Assembly (NCBI RefSeq): GCF_030373245.1
Contig: NZ_JAUCZF010000009.1
Location: forward strand, 124,001-188,000
Direction: 5' to 3'
Length of the DNA: 64,000 nucleotides
Source of the DNA: Hydrogenophaga sp.
GTDB lineage: Bacteria; Pseudomonadota; Gammaproteobacteria; Burkholderiales; Burkholderiaceae_C
The notes under the pieces were generated by a model, which had not been told where the DNA came from, searched no databases, and saw only the letters and a list, made by a program, of their open reading frames with translations. Of this stretch, positions 19,019 to 27,750 are shown piece by piece. Both the position numbers and the translations under genes were made by a program. Within the stretch, counting starts at the first letter, position 1. Each line of letters starts with the position of its first letter.

Positions 19019-21275
19019 CATCGACGTGAGCCCCGCCGACACCACCAACGCCCGCAAAAAGGCCGCATCCACGCGCTGGGCCGTGGTGGCGGCCTTGGTC
19101 TTCATGACCGGCCTGGGCATGGTGCTGCTCTTCCTGCTCACCCTGGCCACGCGCAACCGCGCCCTCTACGAACAGAACTTCGCCTGGCTGGTGGGCGTGA
19201 ACGTGGGTGTGGCGGTGGTGCTGGGGCTGGTCATCCTGTGGCTGGCGGTGCGGCTGGTGTTGCGCTTTCGGCGCGGCAAGTTCGGCAGCCGCCTGCTGCT
19301 CAAGCTGGCCGGCATCATCGTGCTGGTGGGTATCCTGCCTGGCGCGCTGATCTACACCGTGTCTTACCAGTTTGTCTCGCGCTCGATCGAGAGCTGGTTC
19401 GACGTGCGCGTCGAGTCGGCACTCACCGCCGGCCTCAACCTGGGCCGCACCACACTCGACACACTCAGCGCCGACCTCAGCAGCAAGACCCGCCTGGCCG
19501 CCGAGTCGCTGGCGCGCGAGCCCAGCGCGACGGCGGTGCTGGCGCTGGAGCGCCTGCGCGAACAGCTCTCGGCCAGCGACATCGTGCTGTGGAACGCCGC
19601 GGGCCAGTCCCTGGCCAGCGCTGGCGAATCGCGTTTCGACATCAGCCCCGACCGGCCCAGCCTGGCGCAGCTGCGCCGGGTTCGCGCCGCGCGCGTGGTT
19701 GCCGACATCGACGGCCTGGACGAAGCCGATTCGCAGGAAGCGCAGGCGGCGCTGGACGCCGGGCGCGCCCGCATCAAGGTGATTGCGCTCGTTACCGCCA
19801 CCGGTTTCGGCTTCAACGCCGAGCCGCGTTACCTGCAGGTCACCACCCGCCTGCCACCGGCCTTGGTGGCCGACGCCCTGGCCGTGCAAGTGGCCAACCG
19901 CGAGTACCAGGAGCGCGCGCTGGCGCGCGAAGGCCTGCAGCGCATGTACATCGGCACGCTCACGCTGGCGCTGTTCCTTGCCGTCTTCGGTGCGGTGCTG
20001 CTGGCGGTGCTGCTGGGCAACCAGCTGGTGCGCCCGTTGCTGGTGCTGGCCGAGGGCATGCGCGAAGTGGCTGCCGGCGACCTCTCGCCCAAACCGGCGC
20101 TGGCCGCGCGCGACGAGCTCGCCGGCCTGACCCGGACCTTTGCCCACATGACGCAAGACCTGGCCGACGCCCGCAGCGCCGTGCAGCGCAGCATGGCGCA
20201 GGTGGACGCGGCGCGCGACAACCTGCAGACCATCCTGGACAACCTCACGGCCGGTGTGGTGGTGCTGGATGCTGATGGCCGCATCGAGAGCGTGAACCCC
20301 GGCGCGGCGCGCATCCTGCGCCTGCCGCTGGGGCTTCACATCGGCAAACCCCTGACCGAGGTGCCGGGCCTGGAGCCTTTCGCGCACGGCGTGGCGCAGC
20401 AGTTTGAGCGTTTTCTGGGTGACGGTACCCAGCATGGTGGTGGCCACTGGCAGCAGTCGTTTGAGCTCGGCGCCCCTGGCAACACGCCGTTTGACGAAGG
20501 CCTCACGCTGATCGCGCGCGGGGCGCTGCTGCCCAACAACGAGCGCCTGCTGGTATTTGACGACGTGTCAGACATGGTGGCCGCCCAACGCGCTCAGGCC
20601 TGGGGCGAAGTGGCGCGCCGCCTGGCGCACGAGATCAAGAACCCACTCACCCCCATCCAGCTCTCGGCCGAGCGTCTGGCCATGAAGCTCGAAGGCAAGG
20701 TGCAGCCGGCCGAGCAGGCGGTGCTGACCAAGTCCGTGCGCACCATCGTCGACCAGGTGGACGCCATGAAACGGCTGGTCAACGAATTCCGCGACTACGC
20801 GCGCCTGCCCGCTGCCCAGCTCGCACCCACCGACATCAACGCCCTGGTGCGCGACGTGCTCAGCCTGTACGACAACGCCAGCGTGCCGGTGCGCCATGAG
20901 CTGGACGACAGCTGCCCGCGCGCCATGGCCGATCCGCAGCAGGTGCGCCAGATTCTGCACAACCTGGTGCAGAACGCACAAGACGCCATGGCCGGCCAGC
21001 CCAATGCCGCCGTGCTGCTGCGCACGCGGCGTTCTGACTCGGGGCAATGGGTGCGGCTCTCGGTGTGCGACGAAGGCCCCGGCTTTGCCGAGCACATCCT
21101 CAAGCGCGCCTTCGAGCCCTACGTGACCACCAAGGCCAAAGGCACCGGCCTGGGCCTGGCGGTGGTGAAGAAAATCATGGACGAACACGGCGGCCGCGTT
21201 GACCTCAGCAACCGCGTGCAAGACGGGAAAGTGGTGGGCGCCCAAGTGTCGTTATCATTCGCAGTTGCGAATTGA
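19008..21275 (+). CDS. ntrY: NtrY-like sensor histidine kinase
   Basis: A membrane histidine kinase of the NtrY class. It has two N-terminal transmembrane helices and a third juxtamembrane one (about residues 20-110), then a periplasmic sensor region and another helix (about 330-350). A HAMP domain (GNQLVRPLLVLAEGMREVAAGD), a PAS domain (NLTAGVVVLDADGRIESVN), the H-box (RRLAHEIKNPLTPIQ) and a HATPase with N (NLVQNAQDAM) and G boxes (GTGLGLAVV) follow. Start codons GTG at 19008 and GTG at 19026 are both possible; the first overlaps the stop of the DUF4390 gene. The partner regulator is 30 bp downstream. The symbol is by family and order. Confidence 0.85.
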   Translation: MGADIDVSPADTTNARKKAASTRWAVVAALVFMTGLGMVLLFLLTLATRNRALYEQNFAWLVGVNVGVAVVLGLVILWLAVRLVLRFRRGKFGSRLLLKLAGIIVLVGILPGALIYTVSYQFVSRSIESWFDVRVESALTAGLNLGRTTLDTLSADLSSKTRLAAESLAREPSATAVLALERLREQLSASDIVLWNAAGQSLASAGESRFDISPDRPSLAQLRRVRAARVVADIDGLDEADSQEAQAALDAGRARIKVIALVTATGFGFNAEPRYLQVTTRLPPALVADALAVQVANREYQERALAREGLQRMYIGTLTLALFLAVFGAVLLAVLLGNQLVRPLLVLAEGMREVAAGDLSPKPALAARDELAGLTRTFAHMTQDLADARSAVQRSMAQVDAARDNLQTILDNLTAGVVVLDADGRIESVNPGAARILRLPLGLHIGKPLTEVPGLEPFAHGVAQQFERFLGDGTQHGGGHWQQSFELGAPGNTPFDEGLTLIARGALLPNNERLLVFDDVSDMVAAQRAQAWGEVARRLAHEIKNPLTPIQLSAERLAMKLEGKVQPAEQAVLTKSVRTIVDQVDAMKRLVNEFRDYARLPAAQLAPTDINALVRDVLSLYDNASVPVRHELDDSCPRAMADPQQVRQILHNLVQNAQDAMAGQPNAAVLLRTRRSDSGQWVRLSVCDEGPGFAEHILKRAFEPYVTTKAKGTGLGLAVVKKIMDEHGGRVDLSNRVQDGKVVGAQVSLSFAVAN

Positions 21276-21305
21276 CAACAAGCACCAAGGGGACGAACGA
21301 ACGCC

Positions 21306-22001
21306 ATGGCAACCATTCTGGTCGTAGACGACGAACTGGGCATCCGAGATCTGCTCTCGGACATCTTGAACGATGAGGGTCACACCGTCGAGCTGGCCGA
21401 AAACGCGGCGCAAGCCCGAGCGGCTCGCAGCATGCTGCGCCCCGACCTGGTGTTGCTCGACATCTGGATGCCCGACACCGATGGCGTCACCTTGCTCAAA
21501 GAGTGGTCCAGCACCGGTTTGCTCACCATGCCGGTGATCATGATGAGTGGCCACGCCACCATCGACACCGCGGTCGAGGCCACCCGCATCGGCGCCACCG
21601 CCTTCCTCGAAAAGCCCATCACCCTGGCCAAGCTGCTCAAAGCCGTCGACCAGGGATTGAACAAGGCAATGGCCAAACCCGGCATGGTCGCGCCCGTGCT
21701 CAGGTCCTCCGGGCCGCCTGCGGCCGACCTCACGGTCGAAGTCGCCATGACCGGCGGCACCGCTCTGCCAGTGCCCGTGATGGACATCGGCCCGCAGCCA
21801 CTGCAGTCCTTCAACCTTGAAGGCCCGCTGCGCCAGTCGCGCGACGAGTTCGAAAAAGCCTACTTCGAATACCACCTGGCCAAGGAGTCCGGCTCTATGA
21901 CCCGTGTGGCGGAAAAGACCGGTCTCGAGCGAACCCACCTCTACCGCAAGCTCAAGCAGCTCGGTGTCGACCTGGCTCGCAGCAAGCGCAACGGCATCTG
22001 A
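21306..22001 (+). CDS. Short NtrX-like response regulator (REC + Fis-type HTH, no AAA+ domain)
   Basis: The partner of the upstream NtrY-like kinase. The receiver domain (residues 1-120) has the acidic pair D8/D9, phospho-acceptor D52 (LVLLDIWMPD), the SGH switch and K in FLEKP. After a linker of about 60 residues comes a Fis-type helix-turn-helix (DEFEKAYFEYHLAKES through HLYRKLKQLGVDL). Classical NtrX has about 450 residues with a sigma-54-activating AAA+ ATPase between these parts. That module is absent, and the 231-residue frame is intact with no stop codons. It should therefore act as a direct DNA-binding regulator rather than a sigma-54 activator. Confidence 0.88.
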   Translation: MATILVVDDELGIRDLLSDILNDEGHTVELAENAAQARAARSMLRPDLVLLDIWMPDTDGVTLLKEWSSTGLLTMPVIMMSGHATIDTAVEATRIGATAFLEKPITLAKLLKAVDQGLNKAMAKPGMVAPVLRSSGPPAADLTVEVAMTGGTALPVPVMDIGPQPLQSFNLEGPLRQSRDEFEKAYFEYHLAKESGSMTRVAEKTGLERTHLYRKLKQLGVDLARSKRNGI

Positions 22002-22043
22002 ACCTCACGCGCTGGCGGTGGCTGAACCGCCCGGCGAAACTGC

Positions 22044-22049
22044 TATACT
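22044..22049 (+). promoter_or_regulatory. Candidate -10 box of the tRNA-Phe promoter
   Basis: TATACT, a near-consensus -10 element, lies 13 bp before the mature tRNA-Phe 5' end, in a GC-rich spacer. No good -35 hexamer is seen 16-18 bp upstream. Confidence 0.5.
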
Positions 22050-22061
22050 TTCGCCTCTGTT

Positions 22062-22137
22062 GGCCCGGTAGCTCAGTTGGTAGAGCAGCGGATTGAAAAT
22101 CCGCGTGTCGATGGTTCGATTCCGTCCCAGGCCACCA
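22062..22137 (+). tRNA. tRNA-Phe (anticodon GAA)
   Basis: A 76-nt cloverleaf with encoded CCA and discriminator A. The anticodon GAA is at 22095-22097 in GGATTGAAAATCC. The T arm is GATGG-TTCGATT-CCGTC. The acceptor stem GGCCCGG/CCAGGCC has one C-A mismatch at the 5:68 position; all other pairs are Watson-Crick. Confidence 0.97.
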
Positions 22138-22145
22138 CAATCTCA

Positions 22146-22170
22146 GAAGCCCATCCTCGCGATGGGCTTC
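22146..22170 (+). terminator. Terminator hairpin after tRNA-Phe
   Basis: A perfect 10-bp stem GAAGCCCATC (22146-22155)/GATGGGCTTC (22161-22170) with a 5-nt loop CTCGC, followed by GTCGTTT. The U run is poor, but the stem is strong and the place is right, between convergent units. Confidence 0.7.
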
Positions 22171-22221
22171 GTCGTTTGGAGCGCTGAATGAAGTCAGTGC
22201 GCAGCGGTTTGGCCTGCTTCG

Positions 22222-23175
22222 TCAGCCCCGTCGTCTTGCCGCAAACTCCCCCCGCTCCACCCGCGCACACCAGTCGCGAATCTCGGCCCCCAGCGTGTTG
22301 TGCGCGGTGTTGAACTGGGCCATCACGCTGTAGTGGTTGTGGTCGGGCAGTTGCAGCACGCGGGGCATGGGGCCGCCGTGGGTGTCGTGGATCTGCGCTA
22401 GGTGGTGGGCGAGTTCCAGCGCATAGACGTCGATCAGCGGGTTCTCGTACTGGGCCAGCGCCACGAAGGTGGGTGGGGCGTCGGGCCGGGCGTGCATCAA
22501 CGGCGCGCGGTCGTCGAACTGGGCGGGGTCGTTGCCGAAGTAGGCGGCGACACCAGCGGCGTTGATGTTTTCTGGACGTAGGTCGGCTCGCACGCGTGGG
22601 CTGGCGAGGATGAGACCGGCCAGAGGGAGCCCCTGGTGGTCGGGGCGCAGGCGCTCGTCCCAGACGGCGCTGGCGCAGTGGGCGCAGGCGGCGGAGTGGG
22701 AAAAGAGAAAGATGCGCTGCGGGTCGCCGCCGTGTTCTGCTGCGTGGGCGTGCACCCACTGCAGGGCGTCGCGCACGTCCTCAGCACCCGCTGGCCATGC
22801 GGCCTGAGGGGCGAGCCGGTATTCAACGTTGATGCCCAGCCAGCCAAGGGCAGCGAACTCGTGCAGCACGTTGGCAAACAGGCCGCCGCCCTGGTCCTTG
22901 TCGCCGCGCACAAAGCCGCCGCCGTGAACAAACACCATGACCGGCCTGGCCTGTGCCGAGTCCGAGGGTGCATAGACATCGAGCACCTGCCTCGGATCGG
23001 CGCCATAAGGCAGGTCCATGTGCACCTGCACGCCAGGAGGCGCAGAGGGGGGTAGCAGGGCGGCGTAAGCGGCGAACATGGCGTCGCGCGCGGCGGGCAG
23101 TTCGCTTTGCCAGCGAGGGCCCCAGTGGCGCAGCAATTCGAGCAGCGGCGAGGGCATGGCGTGGAGATGGTTCAT
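22222..23175 (-). CDS. Alpha/beta hydrolase (HGGG-type esterase/lipase family)
   Basis: An esterase-like hydrolase of the hormone-sensitive-lipase type. The oxyanion-hole motif HGGGF (in MVFVHGGGFVRGDKDQ) is followed by the nucleophile elbow. That elbow reads FSHSAACAH rather than the usual GDSAGG, so the catalytic Ser is likely the one in SHSA. A C-terminal Asp (IDVYALE) and His (LPDHNHYS) complete a plausible triad. The ATG at 23175 (MNHLHAMPSPLLELL) gives 317 residues; the longer frame upstream would overlap the divergent regulator. The substrate is unknown. The divergent GntR gene starts 55 bp away and may control it. Confidence 0.8.
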   Translation of the reverse strand: MNHLHAMPSPLLELLRHWGPRWQSELPAARDAMFAAYAALLPPSAPPGVQVHMDLPYGADPRQVLDVYAPSDSAQARPVMVFVHGGGFVRGDKDQGGGLFANVLHEFAALGWLGINVEYRLAPQAAWPAGAEDVRDALQWVHAHAAEHGGDPQRIFLFSHSAACAHCASAVWDERLRPDHQGLPLAGLILASPRVRADLRPENINAAGVAAYFGNDPAQFDDRAPLMHARPDAPPTFVALAQYENPLIDVYALELAHHLAQIHDTHGGPMPRVLQLPDHNHYSVMAQFNTAHNTLGAEIRDWCARVERGEFAARRRG

Positions 23176-23230
23176 GATGTGCGAGCAGGCAGTTGGGCGA
23201 GGTGGCTCGAGATTACAGACAATGGGGGCC

Positions 23231-24031
23231 ATGCGCACACCTGCTCCTCTGCCCGTCGCCACCGGCTTGATGGCTCCCGCCACCCGCTTGTCCGAGCGGG
23301 TAGCGTCCCAACTCTCTGACGAAATCCGCTCGGGCCGCATCGCGCCGGGTGGTCGCCTGCCGACCGAAGCCGCGCTGGCAGCGGCTTACGGCGTGAGCCG
23401 CACCGTGGTGCGCGAGGCGGTCACGCGGCTCAAATCGCAGGGGCTGGTGACGTCGCGCCAGGGCAGTGGGGTGTTCGTGGTGGATGCGGCCTGTGTGCCG
23501 CTGAGCTTCGATGCACGCTCGGCGCAGTCGCTGCAGGCGGTGGTGCAGATGGTGGAGGTGCGCCGCGGTCTGGAGGCGGAGGTGGCGGCGCTGGCGGCGC
23601 AGCGGCGCAGCGAGGCCGACCTCAAGGGCATTCGTCAGGCCATGCTGGCGCTGGACGAGGCGGTGCGAGAAGGTGGCGACGGTGCCGAGCAGGACGTGGC
23701 CTACCACCGCGCGATCGCGCTGGCCGCGCAGAACCCGTTTCTGATCAGCACGCTGGATTACCTGCGGCAGTTTCTGCGCGGCGTGACGCGGGTGACGCGC
23801 GCCAACGAGGCCCGGCGGCGCGATTTTGCGCGCCAGGTGCACGCCGAGCACGAAGCCATTGCCCAGGCCATCGAGGCTGGCGACGCGGCCCGCGCGCGCC
23901 GCGCAGCCACCCGCCACATGGACAACGCCATCGCCCGCATCCAGCAGGCCGACCCGGCGTTCTGGCAACAAGAGGGCGATCGCCTGGCCAGCGCACTCAC
24001 CGCAGCAGCCGGCAGCGGTCCGGCCAGCTAG
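23231..24031 (+). CDS. GntR family transcriptional regulator, FadR/FCD subfamily
   Basis: A metabolite-responsive repressor or activator. The N-terminal winged helix has the GntR signature (SERVASQLSDEIRSGRIAPGGRLPTE then YGVSRTVVREAVTRLKSQGLV), and the C-terminal FCD domain contains the metal-ligand pattern Asp/His (AYHRAIALAAQNPF, HEAIAQAIEAGD, ATRHM). The start is ATG at 23231 or 23222, nine bases apart. It lies between a divergent hydrolase and a downstream solute-binding protein gene, so both are candidate targets. The gap to the next gene (24032-24289) holds TTGT(N11)ACAA at about 24168-24186, a weak operator candidate. Confidence 0.9.
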   Translation: MRTPAPLPVATGLMAPATRLSERVASQLSDEIRSGRIAPGGRLPTEAALAAAYGVSRTVVREAVTRLKSQGLVTSRQGSGVFVVDAACVPLSFDARSAQSLQAVVQMVEVRRGLEAEVAALAAQRRSEADLKGIRQAMLALDEAVREGGDGAEQDVAYHRAIALAAQNPFLISTLDYLRQFLRGVTRVTRANEARRRDFARQVHAEHEAIAQAIEAGDAARARRAATRHMDNAIARIQQADPAFWQQEGDRLASALTAAAGSGPAS

Positions 24032-24289
24032 GGCCTGCCCCGGCGCTGATCGCTCTCTGGGAAAAGGCATGAACAAACCTCATCCGCCTCCGCCAGACCG
24101 CGTCATTTAGGCGAGGGCAATGCCCCTTTGCACGGGGAAAACCCGGTCTTGCTAGGCGTGCTTAACTTGTATGATGACTGCACAACTTGCCCGCTGGTGT
24201 GCCGTTTTCTACAGCGCCTGTCAGTCGCTCCGGTGGCGCATTCCATGGGCTGTCGCCAGTTCACCCATCCATCACTTTCGAGGTTCCCC

Positions 24290-25273
24290 ATGAAGCTGTC
24301 TTTGAACGCCTTGTCCCGCCGCCAGGCGCTGCTGATCGGTGGCGCGGCCCTGGCCGCTCCCGGCCTGGCGCTGGCCCAGGCCTGGCCGGCACGCCCGATT
24401 CGCCTCGTGGTGCCGTTCCCGCCCGGCGGCCTGATCGACAACATGGCCCGCCTGATCGCGCCCAAGCTGGCCCAAGAGCTGGGCCAGCCGGTGGTGATCG
24501 ACAACAAGCCAGGTTCGGGCGGCAACATCGGCGCCGCCGAAGCGGCGCGCGCCCAGCCCGATGGCTACACCTTCCTCATGGCCTCGCCGCCGCTCACCAT
24601 CAGCCCGGCGCTGTACAAATCGCTGCCCTACAAGCCCGAGCAGATCGTGCCGGTGGGCCTTCTCGGCCGCGTGCCCAACGTGATGCTGGTCAACCCGAAG
24701 TCCGGTATCAACAGCGTGGCCGACGTGATGGCCCGCGCCAAGCAGGCCCCGGGCAAGATGAACTACGCCTCCAACGGCAACGGCACCTCGCTGCACCTGA
24801 GCGCTGAGCTGTTCAAGAGCAGCACCGGTTCGTTCATCACGCACATCCCCTACCGCGGCGCGGCGGCGGCCATCATCGGCCTGATCGCGGGTGAGGTCGA
24901 CATGATGTTTGAAAACCTGCCCTCGGCCCTGGGCCAGATCCAGGGCAACACCGTCAAGGCCCTGGCCGTGACCACGCGCCAGCGCAGCAAGGCGCTGCCC
25001 AATGTGCCCACGATGATCGAGGCGGGCGTGGCCGATTTTGATGTGAGCTCGTTCTATGGCGTGGCAGCGCCCGCGGGCACGCCGGCCGAGGTGATCGCGC
25101 GCATGGAAGTGGCCTTGCAGAAGGTGCTGACGATGGCCGATGTGAGCCAGGCCATGGAGTCGCGCGGTGCCGATGTGGGCTTTCTGAACGCCAAGGCCAT
25201 GGGCGACTTCATGGCGGCCGACGCCGCCAAGTGGAAGCGCGTGGCCAACTTCGCCAAGATCACGCTGGGCTGA
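24290..25273 (+). CDS. Tripartite tricarboxylate transporter substrate-binding protein (Bug family)
   Basis: A periplasmic binding protein of the Bug/TctC family, greatly expanded in betaproteobacteria and often binding small carboxylates. The ATG at 24290 gives 327 residues. The signal peptide begins MKLSLNALSRRQALLIGG, with a twin-arginine-like pair, and is cleaved after ALAQA. The mature start WPARPIRLVVPFPPGGLIDNMAR is the family signature, followed by GSGGNIGAAEAAR and IPYRGAAAAI. No TctA/TctB membrane subunits are nearby, which is common for orphan Bug proteins. The ligand cannot be read from sequence; proximity to the benzoate genes hints at an aromatic acid but does not show it. Confidence 0.9.
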   Translation: MKLSLNALSRRQALLIGGAALAAPGLALAQAWPARPIRLVVPFPPGGLIDNMARLIAPKLAQELGQPVVIDNKPGSGGNIGAAEAARAQPDGYTFLMASPPLTISPALYKSLPYKPEQIVPVGLLGRVPNVMLVNPKSGINSVADVMARAKQAPGKMNYASNGNGTSLHLSAELFKSSTGSFITHIPYRGAAAAIIGLIAGEVDMMFENLPSALGQIQGNTVKALAVTTRQRSKALPNVPTMIEAGVADFDVSSFYGVAAPAGTPAEVIARMEVALQKVLTMADVSQAMESRGADVGFLNAKAMGDFMAADAAKWKRVANFAKITLG

Positions 25274-26080
25274 TCAGCCCGGTTGGACGAAGCGCTGCAC
25301 CGCGGCGATCAGCGCCTCGGGCTGATCGCGGTGCGGTGAATGACCGCAATGGGCCAGCTCCAGCAGCCGGGTCTGCGGTGCAGCCTCGGCGATGCCGTGG
25401 ATCTGTGCCAGCGTGCCGTACTCGTCGTCTTCGCCCTGCACCGCCAGCAGCGGGCAGTTGAGCCGTGGCAACTCGGCCGCCAGCGACCAGCTGCGAAACT
25501 CGGGCGAGAGCCAGGCGCCGTTCCAGCCCCCAAAGGCTGAGTCAGGGTCGTCGTGATGGCGCGCCAGGCGCGCGCGCAGATCACCTTGCTCGAAGGCCTG
25601 GCGCGCGGCTTCGATGCTGCGCACCGAGATGTCTTCCACAAAAATGTGCGGGGCCACCACGATGCTGCCGGCCACGCGGTCGGGGAAGTGCGCGGCGTGG
25701 ATGAGTGCAATCGAGCCACCGTCGCTGTGACCAAAGAGCCAGGGTGGGTTTCGCAAGCAGTCGATGCCGAGCGCATCGAACAGCGCGGGCAAGACCTCCA
25801 GCGCTTGCCGGTGCATGAAGTCGGGTGTCCAGTGTTCGTCGGTTGCGCGCGGCGTGGAACGGCCATAACCCGGACGCGAATAGACCAGGCCGCGCCAGCC
25901 GAGTGCCTCACACAGCCGAGTCGGGAAGTCGCGCCACATCGAGACCGAGCCCAGGCCTTCGTGCAGAAACACCATCAGCGGTGTGCCGCTGCGTTCGGGC
26001 GCGATCCACTGGTATTCGATCTGGACCGTGCGCTCGCGCCAGGCCACGGCGCAGCAGTGCGGCGCGGCACCAGCGCTCAT
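25274..26080 (-). CDS. Alpha/beta hydrolase coupled to benzoate-CoA ligase
   Basis: A 268-residue alpha/beta-fold hydrolase. The nucleophile motif GHSDGGS, the upstream segment FLHEGLGSVSMWRDFP and the C-terminal His (AHCGHSPHRDQPE) give a clear Ser-Asp-His scaffold. Its ATG overlaps the bclA stop (ATGA), so it is translated from the same leftward mRNA as boxD and bclA. Such hydrolases recur in box clusters; clearing dead-end CoA esters or opening a lactone are possible jobs, but no reaction can be assigned from sequence. Its stop codon abuts that of the convergent binding-protein gene inside a 14-bp palindrome (25267-25280). Confidence 0.82.
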   Translation of the reverse strand: MSAGAAPHCCAVAWRERTVQIEYQWIAPERSGTPLMVFLHEGLGSVSMWRDFPTRLCEALGWRGLVYSRPGYGRSTPRATDEHWTPDFMHRQALEVLPALFDALGIDCLRNPPWLFGHSDGGSIALIHAAHFPDRVAGSIVVAPHIFVEDISVRSIEAARQAFEQGDLRARLARHHDDPDSAFGGWNGAWLSPEFRSWSLAAELPRLNCPLLAVQGEDDEYGTLAQIHGIAEAAPQTRLLELAHCGHSPHRDQPEALIAAVQRFVQPG

Positions 26081-27660
26081 GCGGATCCAGCTTCCTGCTC
26101 GCGCAGCTTGAAGCGCTGGATCTTGCCGGTGGCGGTCTTGGGCAAGTCTTTCACAAAGGCGATCTGTCGCGGGTACTTGTAGGGCGCGAGCTTGTCCTTG
26201 ACAAAGTTCTTCAGCGTCGCTTCGTCGGCGCTCTGGCCGTTGATCAGAACGACAAAGGCCTTGGTTTTGGTCAGGCCGTCGGCGTCGGTGACACCGATCA
26301 CCGCCGCTTCGAGCACCGCTGGGTGCTGCACCAGGGTGGCCTCGACCTCGAACGGGCTCACGTAGATGCCGCTGACCTTGAGCATGTCGTCGCTGCGTCC
26401 GCCGTAGGTGTAGCTGCCGTCGCTGTTGCGGATGTACTTGTCGCCGCTCTTGGTCCAGCCGCCCTGGAAGGTGTCGCGGGTCTTTTCGCGGTTGCCCCAG
26501 TACATCATGGCGGCCGACGGGCCGTGGATGTAGAGGTCGCCCGGCTCACCGTCGGGCACCGCTTGGCCTTCGTCGCCACGCAGCTCGATGTCGTAGCCTG
26601 GCACCGGCCAGCCCGTGGTGCCGTAGCGCACGCGCTCGGGCCGGTTCGAGAGAAAGATGTGAAGCATTTCGGTGGAGCCGATGCCGTCCACGATGTCCAC
26701 GCCAAACTGCGCCTTGAATCGCTCGCCCAGCTCGGCCGGCAAGGCCTCGCCGGCGGATGACACCAGGCGCAACGCCAGTGCGTCGCGCGCGGGCAGTGCC
26801 GGATGGGCCAGCATCCCGGCAAAGCCGGTCGGTGCGCCATAGAACACGGTCGGCTTCAGGCCGGCAACGCTACCGGTCCAGCGCTTGAACGTGGCCTCGG
26901 GCGTGGGTCGTTCGGCCATGAGCAGGGTGGTGGCACCCACGGCCATCGGGAAGCTGAGCGCATTGCCCAGGCCGTAGGCGAAGAAGAGTTTTGCCGCGGA
27001 AAAACACACGTCGTCCTCGCGCAGGCCCAGCACCCGCTTGCCGTAGAGCTCGGCCGTCCAGTAAGGGTTGCCGTGCGAATGCACGGTGCCCTTGGGGCGG
27101 CCGGTGGAGCCCGACGAATAAAGCCAGAAACCGGGGTGATCGGGGCTGGTGGCGGCGGGTTTGGCGGCCGCTGCGTGAGGCTGCAAAAAGGCGTCGAACG
27201 CGAGCTCGGCCGGGTGCAATGGCGCTTGCGGGTGCGAGACGATGACCTTCTTCACCTCGTGGTCCGACTTCACGAGCGCCGCGGTCAGGGTCGGCAACAA
27301 GGCCCCCGAGACCAGCACCGCCTGCGCACGCGAATGTTCCAGCATGTACGCGTAGTCGTCGGCGGTGAGTAAGGTGTTCACCGCCACCGGCACGATGCCG
27401 GCGTACATCGCGCCCAGAAAGCTCACTGGCCAGTGGTTGTTGTCGTGCATGAGCAGGAGCACACGCTCTTCGCGCTTGACCCCCTGCGCCAGCAAGGCGC
27501 TGGCCATCTGCCGAACCTGCACAGCGAGCTCGCCGTAGCTCAGGCTGCCATGGTCATCGACGAAGGCCGCCTTGTCTGGACGTGCAGCGTTGGCTTCCAG
27601 CAGGTGGTGGGCGAAATTGAAGGTGTCGCCTGGTGCGGGCACTTCTGTGTGGTCTGTCAT
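26077..27660 (-). CDS. bclA: Benzoate-CoA ligase
   Basis: This enzyme activates benzoate with ATP and CoA to benzoyl-CoA, the entry step of the box pathway. The 527 residues show the adenylate-forming motif YSSGSTGRPKGTVHSHGN, the TTGWPVPGYDIELRGDEG region, the GDKYIRNSDGSYTYGGRSDD hinge and the C-terminal catalytic Lys in TATGKIQRFKLRE. The N-terminus (FNFAHHLLEANAARPDKAAFVDD) is typical of benzoate/hydroxybenzoate-CoA ligases. GAGGAGA lies 6-12 bp upstream of ATG. It follows boxD after 90 bp and overlaps the hydrolase gene. Preference for benzoate over 4-hydroxybenzoate is inferred from the box context. Confidence 0.92.
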   Translation of the reverse strand: MTDHTEVPAPGDTFNFAHHLLEANAARPDKAAFVDDHGSLSYGELAVQVRQMASALLAQGVKREERVLLLMHDNNHWPVSFLGAMYAGIVPVAVNTLLTADDYAYMLEHSRAQAVLVSGALLPTLTAALVKSDHEVKKVIVSHPQAPLHPAELAFDAFLQPHAAAAKPAATSPDHPGFWLYSSGSTGRPKGTVHSHGNPYWTAELYGKRVLGLREDDVCFSAAKLFFAYGLGNALSFPMAVGATTLLMAERPTPEATFKRWTGSVAGLKPTVFYGAPTGFAGMLAHPALPARDALALRLVSSAGEALPAELGERFKAQFGVDIVDGIGSTEMLHIFLSNRPERVRYGTTGWPVPGYDIELRGDEGQAVPDGEPGDLYIHGPSAAMMYWGNREKTRDTFQGGWTKSGDKYIRNSDGSYTYGGRSDDMLKVSGIYVSPFEVEATLVQHPAVLEAAVIGVTDADGLTKTKAFVVLINGQSADEATLKNFVKDKLAPYKYPRQIAFVKDLPKTATGKIQRFKLREQEAGSA

Positions 27661-27750
27661 GGGTGTCTCCTCGGGTGGGGCTTGGTGAGCTTGTGGGTGG
27701 CGTTGCGTGCCGGTGCATTGCCGGCAGGCGCGTGGCCATCATCCGGATGT

